This document shows positions 17,154 to 26,157 of a DNA stretch of 50,477 nt, piece by piece; position 1 is the stretch's first letter; every line of letters begins with the position of its first letter. The notes under the pieces are model-generated. The model was not told where the DNA came from. It saw only the letters and a list, made by a program, of their open reading frames with translations, and did no database searches. This DNA is from an uncultured Pelagibacteraceae bacterium. Its GTDB lineage: Bacteria > Pseudomonadota > Alphaproteobacteria > Pelagibacterales > Pelagibacteraceae. The stretch spans positions 1 to 50,477 of the forward strand of contig CACGVB010000007.1 of NCBI GenBank assembly GCA_902576395.1. Reading direction: 5' to 3'. The translations under genes were made by a program, and so were the position numbers.

Positions 17154-19229
17154 TCAAATTTTTTCTGCAATTTTCAAAGCAAAAGCATAATCAAGAGCTA
17201 TTTCCTCAATAGCGCCGTCTCTACCAGATTTTCCTCCATGACCAGCGTTCATTTCAGTTTTTAATAATAATAAATTATTATCTGTTTTATAGTCTCTTAG
17301 TTTTGCAGTGAATTTTGCAGGCTCATCAAACAGAACTCTATTGTCACTAAGACTAGTAGTGATTAAAATATTTGGATAATCCATTTTTTTAATATTGTTA
17401 TAAGGAGCGTATGAGTAAATATAGTCAAAATGATCTTTGTTATCTTTGGCATTTCCAAATTCATCAAATTCTCCAATTGTTAATGGTAGCGAATGGTCGA
17501 GGTTAGTAGTCAAAGAGTCAACAAAAGGCACAGCCATTATTAACCCTAAAAATAGCTCAGGTGCTTCATTTACAACTGCCCCCATCAACAACCCGCCTGC
17601 TGAACCACCCATTCCTATAATTTTTCCTTTAGAAGTATATTTTTTTTCAATCAAGAATTTTCCAACAGCAATATAATCTTCAAATGTATTTTTTTTGTTT
17701 AAAAGTTTTCCTTCCTTCCACCATTTCATTCCTCTTTCCATTCCCCCTCTTATATGTGCTGTAACCCAAATTATATTTCTATCAATTAAGCTTAATCGTG
17801 TGGATGAAAACCCAGGAGACATTGAATTTCCATAAGAACCATAACCATATAACAAAATATTTGACGAACCATCCAGAAGTGTATCTTTATGTCTTGTTAT
17901 AGTTATTGGCACCATTCTTCCATCATGAGACGGGCATTCAATTCGTTCAACAATATAATCATCGGGGTTATGTCCAGATGGAATTTCTTGTTCTTTAACA
18001 AGTTTTTTTTCTTTTGATTTTAAATTATATAAAAAAGTCCTTCCTGGAGTTTTAGGAGACGAATATGACAAATAAACATTATCAGTATCTTTATCTTTTT
18101 GAATTAAAGATATACTTGGAACTATTACTTTCTCATCACTAAAAACTATCTCTTCCTCTTCATTTGTTTTGGGATTTCTCAAAATTATTTTTCCTAAAGC
18201 ATTTGAGGTTTCAGATCTAATTATCCAATGATTTAAAAATACTAATCCTCCAATCAATACTTCATCTTTTGCATTAACGAATGGTTCCCAGTTTTGTTCA
18301 ACTAAATCATTACATCTATCAATCTTAAAATCTTCAGCATTTTCATTGGTATGTTTGTAAAAATATCCATCCCAGGAGTTTACAGAGTAAATTATACCTC
18401 TTTTTCTCTTTTGGATTAATTTAGGATTTGGATTATTTTCATCAATTTTAAAGTAATATTGCTCCGATGTATTATGATCAGAACTTGTAATCATAAAATA
18501 TTTTTCATCTGAACTTAAACCTATACCTACAGTAAAAGCCTCACTTTTTTCCTCAAATATCAACTTATCTTCTTTTACAGGAGTGCCAATTTTATGTCTG
18601 AATATTGTTCTTGGTCTATGATGCTCATCTAATTTAGAATAAAAAATAAATTTATCATCCAAACTGAATTCTATACTTCCACTTGTTTCTTCAATTTTTT
18701 CTGTAACCAATTTACCTGATTTTATATCTCTTATATAAATTGTATAATATTCAGAACCTTTTAAATCTAAAGAGTATCCTAGAAATTTGTCATCAAAACT
18801 TACCTCAAGATCTCCTAAACCAAAATATTCTGTATTTAGTTTTTCTTTTTCAAGATCTCCATTCCAAATTTCTTCAACTTTTTCTTCCCCAATTTTTCTT
18901 CTTAATTTTATTGAGTAGTTACCTTTTGTTGTGGTTTTGGTCCAATATTCGAAATTTTTATCTTTATAGGGCAAAGACTCATCGTCTAGTTTAATTCTTC
19001 CTTTAATTTCATTAAAAATTTTTTTTCTAATTTCCTGGGTATCATTCATTTGATATTCAAAGTAATCATTCTCTTTTTCTAAATACTTTCTAACTTCTGG
19101 TAATAATTTTGAGTTATCTTTTAATACATCAAGTATATTTGATTGATGAATCCAACTATAGTTATCCTCCCAAGTTGTGTTGTGACAAGATTTTATTTCA
19201 GGTTTCTTTTCAAGTTGTGGTATTTTCAT
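17154..19229 (-). CDS. ptrB: Oligopeptidase B-type S9 prolyl oligopeptidase
   Basis: At 691 residues this is a full-length S9A peptidase: an N-terminal beta-propeller followed by an alpha/beta hydrolase domain. The catalytic Ser is in GMGGSAGGLLMG near residue 541, the Asp in SLSDNRV near 626 and the His in AGHGGKSGR near 663. The sequence HIRGGMERGMKWW is the family motif before the nucleophile. The enzyme cuts short peptides after basic residues; no signal peptide is seen, so it is cytoplasmic. It is a single gene, divergent from the J-domain gene 18 nt away. Confidence 0.93.
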   Translation of the reverse strand: MKIPQLEKKPEIKSCHNTTWEDNYSWIHQSNILDVLKDNSKLLPEVRKYLEKENDYFEYQMNDTQEIRKKIFNEIKGRIKLDDESLPYKDKNFEYWTKTTTKGNYSIKLRRKIGEEKVEEIWNGDLEKEKLNTEYFGLGDLEVSFDDKFLGYSLDLKGSEYYTIYIRDIKSGKLVTEKIEETSGSIEFSLDDKFIFYSKLDEHHRPRTIFRHKIGTPVKEDKLIFEEKSEAFTVGIGLSSDEKYFMITSSDHNTSEQYYFKIDENNPNPKLIQKRKRGIIYSVNSWDGYFYKHTNENAEDFKIDRCNDLVEQNWEPFVNAKDEVLIGGLVFLNHWIIRSETSNALGKIILRNPKTNEEEEIVFSDEKVIVPSISLIQKDKDTDNVYLSYSSPKTPGRTFLYNLKSKEKKLVKEQEIPSGHNPDDYIVERIECPSHDGRMVPITITRHKDTLLDGSSNILLYGYGSYGNSMSPGFSSTRLSLIDRNIIWVTAHIRGGMERGMKWWKEGKLLNKKNTFEDYIAVGKFLIEKKYTSKGKIIGMGGSAGGLLMGAVVNEAPELFLGLIMAVPFVDSLTTNLDHSLPLTIGEFDEFGNAKDNKDHFDYIYSYAPYNNIKKMDYPNILITTSLSDNRVLFDEPAKFTAKLRDYKTDNNLLLLKTEMNAGHGGKSGRDGAIEEIALDYAFALKIAEKI

Positions 19230-19247
19230 TTAGAAAATTATTAATAT

Positions 19248-19754
19248 ATGAATATTTTTTTTATAACAGTTATAATTTTTATAATAGTTTATCTTCTTCT
19301 GACGTGGTTTGCTAAGACCTCTGCAAAGAGAATTTCAAAAATAATAAGATTAATCATAATTTTATCTTCAATTTTGTTAGCCTTTTTAATGGTCTACGCT
19401 GGTAGATATATTTTTTCATTACCATTTGTTTTAGCTATTTTGCCGCTAATAAAAACTAAAGCAGGAATTTCACTTTTCCAATTACTAAGACTTTGGGGTT
19501 TGTTCAGAGTTCTTAGAAACTCTGGAAGATTCAATTTTAATAATTTTAATCAGACAAACACTCAACAAAATATGAATTTAGATGAAGCATATAAAATTTT
19601 AAATTTAGATCCCAAGAAAAAATATTCAAAAAGTGAAATCTTAAACTCATATAAAAAAATTATGAAAAAAATTCATCCTGATGTTAGCCCAGAGTTAAAT
19701 AGACTTGCTTCAATTGTCAATGAAGCAAAAGAAATAGTAATCAAGAGTATATAA
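19248..19754 (+). CDS. Membrane-anchored J-domain protein
   Basis: The 168-residue protein has two N-terminal membrane helices (about residues 1-18 and 33-66), a short linker, and a C-terminal J-domain from MNLDEAYKILNLDPKK to the end with the essential HPD (KKIHPDVSP). This layout resembles TIM14/Pam18-type J-proteins, which recruit DnaK to the inner membrane. The J-domain is compact and lacks a normal C-terminal extension. Its partner and client are unknown. Confidence 0.82.
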   Translation: MNIFFITVIIFIIVYLLLTWFAKTSAKRISKIIRLIIILSSILLAFLMVYAGRYIFSLPFVLAILPLIKTKAGISLFQLLRLWGLFRVLRNSGRFNFNNFNQTNTQQNMNLDEAYKILNLDPKKKYSKSEILNSYKKIMKKIHPDVSPELNRLASIVNEAKEIVIKSI

Positions 19755-19808
19755 ATCTTTAGGGATATTAATACTTTACTAAATTTTATTTTATATTAAT
19801 TTTATATT

Positions 19809-20693
19809 ATGATTGAATTAAAAGGTATTTTTGCTGCTTCTTTATCAATATTAAAAAATGATCTTTCTCTTGATATAGATAACACGATTAAGCATGCAGA
19901 AAACGTTATAGACATGGGTTGTCATGGTGTAGTTTTTTTTGGTAGCACAGGTCAGTCACAATTAATTTCTCTGAGTGAAAAAATACAACTAATTAATCAG
20001 TTACCAAATAGTAAATATAAAGACAAATTTATAATAGGGACAGGCTTAAATTCACTTGCGGATAACATAAATTTAATAAAAATTTCTAAGTCAATGAATT
20101 TTAATACATTTCTTATAATGCCACCTGCATATTATAAATATGATGACAGTGATGTTATAAATTTTTATTCAAAAATAATTGAAGAAGTTAATGATTGTAA
20201 AATTATTTTGTATAATTTTGAAAAACTTTCAGGTTATAAGTTTAGTCCAGAATGTATTGAAACCTTAGTTGAAAAATTTCCAGATCAAATTGTCGGTGTA
20301 AAGGACAGTTCTTATAATTTATTTGAGACTTTAAAGATTAATAACTTTTCTATATTTCCTGGTTCTGAATCAAAATTATTAAAAGGGCTAGAACTAGGGT
20401 GTGATGGAATTATAACAGCTACTACAAATATCACTGGAACTTTGGCTAGAGAAGTTTACGACGGCTTTAAAAATAATTCAGATTTATCTTCAAACAAAAA
20501 ATTATGTGATGTAAGAGGTTGTTTTGAAAAATATAATTTAATATCTGGTTTGCATACAGTTATGTCAGAAAAAAATCAAATATTTGAAAATCTTTTACCA
20601 CCTTTAAAGCTTTTAGATGCTAATCAAAAAAAAGAGATATTAACAAGTTTAGGAAATTTAGAATTTGAAATAACAAATTTAAAAGCAGCATAA
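19809..20693 (+). CDS. Dihydrodipicolinate synthase (DapA) family aldolase
   Basis: The 294-residue TIM-barrel enzyme has VVFFGSTGQSQLISLSE, equivalent to the GTTGE loop of the family, the catalytic Tyr in IILYNFEK near residue 134 and the Schiff-base Lys in VGVKDSSY near 165. The GTTGE Glu is replaced (GSTGQ), so it is probably not the lysine-pathway DapA but a related pyruvate or keto-acid aldolase. Cyclopropane synthase starts 1 nt after its stop, so the two form an operon. Confidence 0.85.
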   Translation: MIELKGIFAASLSILKNDLSLDIDNTIKHAENVIDMGCHGVVFFGSTGQSQLISLSEKIQLINQLPNSKYKDKFIIGTGLNSLADNINLIKISKSMNFNTFLIMPPAYYKYDDSDVINFYSKIIEEVNDCKIILYNFEKLSGYKFSPECIETLVEKFPDQIVGVKDSSYNLFETLKINNFSIFPGSESKLLKGLELGCDGIITATTNITGTLAREVYDGFKNNSDLSSNKKLCDVRGCFEKYNLISGLHTVMSEKNQIFENLLPPLKLLDANQKKEILTSLGNLEFEITNLKAA

Positions 20694-20694
20694 A

Positions 20695-21882
20695 ATGAGT
20701 TTAATAAGTTTTTTAAATGATTTGTTTAAAGAAGATGGTTTTGAACTGGTAGACTCCAATTCAAAAAAATATGTAATTGGAAACCCTAAAAAAGAAAAAC
20801 CAATAATAATTAAATTACTTGATCAAAAATTAATGCAAAAATTATTAATAAACCCAGATCTATATTTTGGAGAAGCTTATATGGATGGATCATTAGTAAT
20901 ACAGAATGGAACGCTTACAGAATTTTTAGACTTAGCTTTCAAAAATATAGGCAGAGGAGATATAAATTTTTATGGCTCGGTAATAAAAAAAATAAAAGGA
21001 ACTTTTAGATATCTTACAAATTTTAACAAAATCGTAAAATCAAAAGAAAACGTAGCCCATCATTATGATATATCTGAAAAACTTTATGATTTATTTTTAG
21101 ATGAGAATAGACAATATTCTTGTGCTTATTTTAAAAATGATAATGATACATTAGAGCAAGCACAAAATAATAAAATCCATCATATTATAAAAAAATTAAA
21201 TATTCAGCCTAATCAAAAAGTTTTAGATATTGGTTCAGGATGGGGCACATTAGCATTAGCAATTGCCAAGGAGACAAAAGCAAGTGTTACAGGCATAACA
21301 CTGTCAGAAAATCAATTTGAGTATAGTCAGAATAAGGCAAAAGAGATGAATTTGTCTAATCAGGTAGATTTTAAACTTATTGATTATAGGCAACTAAATG
21401 AAAAATTTGACAGAATAGTAAGTGTTGGAATGTTTGAGCATGTAGGGAGAAAATTTTATAAAACATATTTTAATACTGTTTTTAAACTTTTGAATGAAAA
21501 AGGAATTGCTTTAATTCACACTATTGGTTCATCAATGCCCCCAAGAGACCCACAACCATGGATTACAAAATATATTTTTCCAGGCGGTTACACACCAAGT
21601 TTAAGTGAAGTTGCTAAACCAATCGAAAACTCAGGTCTGATAGTGTCTGATATTGAAGTTCTAAGAATGCACTACGCGCATACACTTAGAAATTGGAAAG
21701 AAAGATTTTTATCAAAAAAAGACACTGTTTTAGGGATGTTTGATGAAAAATTTTTTAGAATGTGGGAATTTTACTTAGCTAGTTGCGAAATGGCATTTAA
21801 ATGGGGCGACCAGGTTGTATTTCAATTTCAGTTATCAAAGGACAACATATCTGTCCCTAATACTCGGGACTATATTTATTAA
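20695..21882 (+). CDS. cfa: Cyclopropane-fatty-acyl-phospholipid synthase
   Basis: The 395-residue protein belongs to the Cfa/Mmp SAM-dependent methyltransferases. The N-terminal domain has LYFGEAYMDGSL, the hinge NVAHHYDISEKLYDLFLD is a family hallmark, and VLDIGSGWGTLALAIA near residues 177-192 binds SAM. Further parts are ITLSENQFEYS, MFEHVGRKFY and YIFPGGYTPS. It would add a methylene bridge to unsaturated acyl chains in membrane lipids. It follows the aldolase gene by 1 nt. Confidence 0.94.
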   Translation: MSLISFLNDLFKEDGFELVDSNSKKYVIGNPKKEKPIIIKLLDQKLMQKLLINPDLYFGEAYMDGSLVIQNGTLTEFLDLAFKNIGRGDINFYGSVIKKIKGTFRYLTNFNKIVKSKENVAHHYDISEKLYDLFLDENRQYSCAYFKNDNDTLEQAQNNKIHHIIKKLNIQPNQKVLDIGSGWGTLALAIAKETKASVTGITLSENQFEYSQNKAKEMNLSNQVDFKLIDYRQLNEKFDRIVSVGMFEHVGRKFYKTYFNTVFKLLNEKGIALIHTIGSSMPPRDPQPWITKYIFPGGYTPSLSEVAKPIENSGLIVSDIEVLRMHYAHTLRNWKERFLSKKDTVLGMFDEKFFRMWEFYLASCEMAFKWGDQVVFQFQLSKDNISVPNTRDYIY

Positions 21883-21913
21883 AATATTACTGATAAATAA
21901 TTAAACAGTAATA

Positions 21914-23122
21914 ATGAAAAAAAATAAAAAAAAAAAGGTTAATAAGAAAAAAAAAATTAGCAAAGTTCCCTTAAAAATAAAAAAAAAAGTAAAAAAGATA
22001 AAGAAAGCTAGAAAATTTTCCTCAAATATTAAGAAAAAAGTAAAGAAGAAAAAGAAAATTCCTAAGTCCAAAAATAAAAAAAATATTAATAAAAAGCTAG
22101 TTCTTAAAAAAAAAATAAAAAATAATTTAATTGCTAAATCAGTAAGAGTAGAAGAAAATTTAAAATCAAAATTAAATATTAATGTCAAATTTGACATTTT
22201 TGCAATTGATAGGGGTATCTCTAAATTTTTCAACTCTATAGATGGAAAAATAAATGAATTTAAATCACAAAGAAAAGACGAAAAAAGAAGATTAAAATTA
22301 ATAGAAATAGAAAAAAAAGATAAAGAAAAAGAAAAAATAAAAAAAGAAAAAATCTTACAAGAGGAAAGACAATTAAAATTAAAAGAGCAGCAACTAAAGG
22401 ATGAAGAAAGAATAGAAAAATTAAGATCAAAAGATCTAAAATTATTTTTGAGAAGAGAACAAGCACTTTTAAGAAAAGAACAATCAGAACGACAAAAAAA
22501 ATTTTTACAAGAACTAAGAATACAAAAACAAATCGAAAGATTTAGAATTAGAGAAGTAAAAGAATTAGAAAAACTTGAAAAGATCTCTTTAAGAGAAAAA
22601 AGAGAGGACTATGGAGAGTTACAACTTAGAATAGAGAATTTAAAAAATAAATATAGACTTATAAGAGACCAAAAAATTAGAGAGAGAGTCGAAGCTCTTG
22701 GTGTTAAGACAGATGAAGCTGATGATAGGTCGGCACTCCTTCAAAAGGAGAGAGAGTATAATTTAGCGAGACAAAAAATTGAGTTTGCTCTAGAAAGTTT
22801 TTATAGAAGTGCCAATAGTTTAGTTTTTCAGTTAAATAAAAGATATATTACAAGACACATGTCTATATTCAGATGTATAGATAAAAGGTTTGAGACAGGA
22901 GAAATATTTATTAAATGGGATGAGTCTTCGGACGATGAATGGCTAATTTTAATATATATAAAGGATAATTCACCTGATAAAGGAATAATAATAGAAGATA
23001 AGACAAATGAAGAAAAAAACATGTCTCATGAGTTTAAAGCAAATGAAATATTTAAAGCCTCAGACTTAATGGTAGATTCTCTAACTCAGCTAATTTCAAA
23101 AAAAAGACAGAAACAGGAGTAA
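21914..23122 (+). CDS. Lysine-rich, coiled-coil hypothetical protein
   Basis: I do not recognise this 402-residue protein. The first 80 or so residues are dominated by Lys in runs such as KKNKKKKVNKKKK, then comes a short ordered part (NVKFDIFAIDRGISKFFNSI), a charged helix of roughly 160 residues rich in Glu, Lys, Arg and Gln, and a C-terminal globular domain from about residue 290 with FRCIDKRFETGEIFIKWDES. No signal peptide is visible. A basic tail on a coiled coil suggests nucleic acid or envelope binding, but this is only inference. It begins 31 nt after cfa and ends 8 nt before the regulator gene on the other strand. Confidence 0.8.
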   Translation: MKKNKKKKVNKKKKISKVPLKIKKKVKKIKKARKFSSNIKKKVKKKKKIPKSKNKKNINKKLVLKKKIKNNLIAKSVRVEENLKSKLNINVKFDIFAIDRGISKFFNSIDGKINEFKSQRKDEKRRLKLIEIEKKDKEKEKIKKEKILQEERQLKLKEQQLKDEERIEKLRSKDLKLFLRREQALLRKEQSERQKKFLQELRIQKQIERFRIREVKELEKLEKISLREKREDYGELQLRIENLKNKYRLIRDQKIRERVEALGVKTDEADDRSALLQKEREYNLARQKIEFALESFYRSANSLVFQLNKRYITRHMSIFRCIDKRFETGEIFIKWDESSDDEWLILIYIKDNSPDKGIIIEDKTNEEKNMSHEFKANEIFKASDLMVDSLTQLISKKRQKQE

Positions 23123-23130
23123 TTTTTAAT

Positions 23131-24555
23131 TTACTCATTTACGTAAACAGAGACTCCTCTAGAATTTATGTCTACATCAAATTTCTTATGAAGAGGAGGG
23201 AAAGCTCTCTGTGAACAATCAAGCCTGTCACACGTTCTACATGATACTCCAATAGGTAATTCAGATTTTTTGTCACTGAGGTCTAGATTTTCAGTATATA
23301 CAAATTGCTTAGCATATTTTGCTTCACAGCCAAGACCTATAGAGAGCATACTTTTTTTTTGTCCATATCTTCCTACTCCCTTTTCAACGGTTTTTGCTAT
23401 ACAAACATATTTTTCCCCATTGGTCATTTTGCTAACTGCTGCTTGAATAACACCTGGTCTTGAAAAAGCGGAGTAGACATTCCATCTTGGACAGGCTCCA
23501 CCATATCTTGGTATTTCAATACCTGATAATGAGAATCTTTTTGAAATATTTCCTGCAACATCTACTCTTAAAAAATGAAAAGGTATTCCAGGAAGTTTTG
23601 GATCTTGTAAACAAGTTACTCTATGAGCTACTTGTTCGAAAGAAGTAGCAAATGTATTTTGTAAAAGTTCCAAATCATATTTTAATTCTTTGCATTCCTT
23701 ATGAAAAAGAGAGTAAGGCATTAATATTGCAGCCCCACTATAATTTAAAAGTGCAACCCTTGTTAATTTTTTAGATTCTTCAGTTGGAAAATTAAATGTA
23801 TCGAGGTATTCATCAATTTTCTTTGAGGCACCTTCTTGTGAAATTTGTGCCGCAGCAAAAAGTTTTTTAGTTTCAAGCGAAAGATAATCAGATAATAATA
23901 ATTCTTTATCTTTTACTTTATATATTTTTGAAAATGGTTTTCCTTCTTTAGGTATTACGTCTTTTACAGTTATGCCATATTCATCATTTAAAAACTGACA
24001 TAAAGCAATATATCTTGTTCTATTGTTTTGTTTTACTTTATCAAATATTTGATTTGCAAATTCCTCTAATTTTGGAAAAAAATTTTTATTTTCTTGTAAA
24101 AAATCTGAAATTACTTCACCAGGAAATGCATTTTTTCTACCATCAATAATTTTTCCTGAAATATTTTCTAATTTGTTAAAAATTTCATGATCTTTTTGTT
24201 TAAAGTTGTCACCTAGTTTAATTAGAGCTTTAGCAATTTTTGGATTTGTATTAACTAAATCTTTTACTTCTGGTCCAAGAATATCAAGATCCTCAAAAAG
24301 TTCATCAGCCAACAATTCAGAAATATTATTCTCAAGATTAATGTCTGTTTTGCTTGTGAGATCGGAAAGTTCTATTTTAAGTTTATCACAAACCCTTAAA
24401 AGCAAGTCTCCATCAATTTTTCTTTTTCCACTTTCTATTAGATTTAAATAGCTTGGTGAAATAGACATTTCCTCTGCTAGTTTGTTAGCTTGAATTCCTA
24501 GTTGCCTTCTAAATGCTTTGATTTTTGGACCAATTTTTGTATCAATTTGACTCAT
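23131..24555 (-). CDS. ScfR-type XRE regulator (RamB/PccR-like)
   Basis: The protein (474 residues from the chosen start) has an N-terminal HTH, KIKAFRRQLGIQANKLAEEM and ISPSYLNLIESGKRKIDGDL, then an IrrE-type middle domain, and a C-terminal part with the Cys cluster VSCRTCDRLDCSQRAFPP. This layout defines short-chain fatty acyl-CoA regulators, which sense acyl-CoA esters and control genes for acetate, propionate or glyoxylate use. The adjacent divergent gene is isocitrate lyase, the classic RamB target. I use the ATG at 24555, not 24594, because the longer form would run through the TTTGTAAA repeats. Confidence 0.9.
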   Translation of the reverse strand: MSQIDTKIGPKIKAFRRQLGIQANKLAEEMSISPSYLNLIESGKRKIDGDLLLRVCDKLKIELSDLTSKTDINLENNISELLADELFEDLDILGPEVKDLVNTNPKIAKALIKLGDNFKQKDHEIFNKLENISGKIIDGRKNAFPGEVISDFLQENKNFFPKLEEFANQIFDKVKQNNRTRYIALCQFLNDEYGITVKDVIPKEGKPFSKIYKVKDKELLLSDYLSLETKKLFAAAQISQEGASKKIDEYLDTFNFPTEESKKLTRVALLNYSGAAILMPYSLFHKECKELKYDLELLQNTFATSFEQVAHRVTCLQDPKLPGIPFHFLRVDVAGNISKRFSLSGIEIPRYGGACPRWNVYSAFSRPGVIQAAVSKMTNGEKYVCIAKTVEKGVGRYGQKKSMLSIGLGCEAKYAKQFVYTENLDLSDKKSELPIGVSCRTCDRLDCSQRAFPPLHKKFDVDINSRGVSVYVNE

Positions 24556-24561
24556 TTTACT

Positions 24562-24579
24562 TTTTGTAAATTTTGTAAA
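24562..24579. promoter_or_regulatory. Paired TTTGTAAA repeats near the regulator start
   Basis: Two perfect TTTTGTAAA units lie directly in tandem, 9-bp period, 6 nt in front of the regulator ATG. PccR in Rhodobacter binds paired TTTGCAAA motifs; this is a one-base variant. A reversed half-site, TTTACACAAAA, lies at about 24587-24597. Probable autoregulatory operator. Confidence 0.6.
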
Positions 24580-24633
24580 TTTAAATTTACACAAAATTAT
24601 TCAATTTTACAAGTAAAATCAATTTAATTGTAG

Positions 24634-24652
24634 ATTTTGTAAATATTGTAAA
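24634..24652. promoter_or_regulatory. Paired TTTGTAAA / ATTGTAAA repeats near the aceA side
   Basis: ATTTTGTAAATATTGTAAA repeats the same 9-bp-spaced pair as the regulator-side site, 55 nt away. It sits just before TATAAA (24654-24659), a possible -10 box, so a bound regulator would overlap the -35/spacer region of the promoter for the small ORF and aceA. Confidence 0.6.
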
Positions 24653-24665
24653 TTATAAAGTTTAC

Positions 24666-24827
24666 ATGGAAAAAAACAAAATTAACAATATCGAAAATAA
24701 CTACCAAATTACTAATAAAGAAGAGCATTCTGAGCACAAGTCAAAAGGTATTTACATTAGAGACGATCATTGCGATTGGGGATCTAGCGGAATGAACGAA
24801 TTTACTGAAGAATACAGCTCAAAATAG
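24666..24827 (+). CDS. 53-residue small ORF upstream of isocitrate lyase
   Basis: An ATG follows the operator and a TATAAA box by 6 nt, so translation could be leaderless. The peptide is hydrophilic, with an Asn/Lys-rich first half and a C-terminal part IYIRDDHCDWGSSGMNEFTE containing one Cys and one Trp. It has no signal or membrane segment. It fills most of the regulator-aceA gap and ends 44 nt before aceA. I do not recognise it. It could be a real small protein or a leader that affects aceA; the balanced codon content of the second half favours a coding role. Confidence 0.5.
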   Translation: MEKNKINNIENNYQITNKEEHSEHKSKGIYIRDDHCDWGSSGMNEFTEEYSSK

Positions 24828-24850
24828 TCATTAGTCATTTCTAGTCATTT
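24825..24850 (+). repeat. Three TAGTCATT direct repeats before aceA
   Basis: TAGTCAT occurs three times within 26 nt, the first including the stop codon of the small ORF. It lies between the small ORF and the GAGAGGGG ribosome site of aceA. Nothing else is seen there. Possible regulator site; role unknown. Confidence 0.4.
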
Positions 24851-24871
24851 AATCAAAAGAGAGGGGTTTAA

Positions 24872-26146
24872 GTGTCAGCTGAAAATATTTCATACGATTT
24901 ACAAAGATTTGCAGGTATTAAAAGAGATTATACTCCTGAAGAAGTTGAAAGATTAAGAGGATCAATCAAAATTGAGTATTCTATGTGTAAAATGCAGTCT
25001 CAAAAGCTTTGGAAACTGCTTAATACAGAAGCTTATGTCAACACCCTTGGGTCACTTTCAGGAAATCATGCAGTACAGCATGCAAAAGCTGGTTTAAAAG
25101 CAATTTATTTAAGTGGTTGGCAAGTTGCAGCTGATGCTAACAGTGCTGGAGAAATGTATCCTGATCAATCTTTATATCCATATGATAGTGCACCAAAATT
25201 AGTTGAGACAATGAATAACTCCCTAGTTAGAGCTGATCAAATTCAACATATGGAAATGATAGATGGTGATATGGATAAAAGTAAGAGAACTGATTACATG
25301 TTGCCAATTATAGCGGATGGCGAGGCAGGATTTGGTGGACCACTAAATGTATTTGAATTAACTAAAAAATTTATTAGAGCAGGTGCTGCTGGCGTTCACT
25401 TTGAAGACCAATTAGCTAGTGAGAAAAAATGTGGTCATATGGGTGGAAAAGTTTTAGTTCCAACTGGAACAATGGTTAGAAATTTAAAGGCTGCAAGACT
25501 TGCTGCTGATATTGCAGATGTACCATTAATAATTTTAGCAAGAACAGATGCAAATGCAGCAAAGTTAATCACTAATGATTTTGACGAAAATGATAAACCT
25601 TTTTTAACTGGCGAAAGATCACCCGAAGGTTTCTTTTATGTTAAAGATGGAATAGAGCAAGCAATTTCTAGAGGTCTTGCTTATGCACCATATGCAGATT
25701 TAATTTGGTGTGAAACTGCTACTCCAAATTTAGAAGAAGCAAAGAAATTTGCTGATGCTGTACATGAAAAATTCCCTGGTAAAATGTTAGCTTATAACTG
25801 TTCTCCATCATTTAATTGGAAGAAACATTTATCTGATGAGGAAATTGGATCATTTCAAAGAAAGATTGGAGAAATGGGATATAAATTTCAATTCATTACA
25901 TTAGCGGGCTTCCACACTCAAAACATCGCAATATTTGAATTAGCAGAAAAATATAAATCAGAGGGTATGACTGCTTATTCAAAAATTCAACAGCATGAAT
26001 TTGCTAGAGAAAAAGATGGATACACAAGTGTGAAACATCAAAGAGAAGTAGGTACATCTTATTTTGATGCAGTTTCAAACACAATAAGCTCAGGCAAAAG
26101 TTCAACTACTGCAATGGAAGGCTCAACTGAGTCAGAACAGTTTTAG
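24872..26146 (+). CDS. aceA: Isocitrate lyase
   Basis: This cytoplasmic enzyme splits isocitrate into glyoxylate and succinate in the glyoxylate shunt. The catalytic loop [16 protein letters not shown] has the conserved Cys near residue 187, with [16 protein letters not shown] before it and [15 protein letters not shown] and [13 protein letters not shown] after it. The 424-residue length is normal for short bacterial forms. The start is GTG with a strong GAGAGGGG ribosome site. It lies divergent from the ScfR-type regulator, which is the likely controller. No malate synthase gene is in the window. Confidence 0.96.
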   Translation: MSAENISYDLQRFAGIKRDYTPEEVERLRGSIKIEYSMCKMQSQKLWKLLNTEAYVNTLGSLSGNHAVQHAKAGLKAIYLSGWQVAADANSAGEMYPDQSLYPYDSAPKLVETMNNSLVRADQIQHMEMIDGDMDKSKRTDYMLPIIADGEAGFGGPLNVFELTKKFIRAGAAGVHFEDQLASEKKCGHMGGKVLVPTGTMVRNLKAARLAADIADVPLIILARTDANAAKLITNDFDENDKPFLTGERSPEGFFYVKDGIEQAISRGLAYAPYADLIWCETATPNLEEAKKFADAVHEKFPGKMLAYNCSPSFNWKKHLSDEEIGSFQRKIGEMGYKFQFITLAGFHTQNIAIFELAEKYKSEGMTAYSKIQQHEFAREKDGYTSVKHQREVGTSYFDAVSNTISSGKSSTTAMEGSTESEQF

Positions 26147-26157
26147 ATGATAGATTA

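Noticed and set aside
21901..22233. Phe-rich 110-codon minus frame
   Set aside because: It is the antisense of the lysine runs (AAA read as TTT). No start signal and no family features.
24556..24871. Glycine or other riboswitch upstream of isocitrate lyase
   Set aside because: SAR11 uses glycine riboswitches at other genes, but no stable multi-helix GC-containing aptamer is visible here; the gap is taken up by TTTGTAAA repeats and the small ORF.
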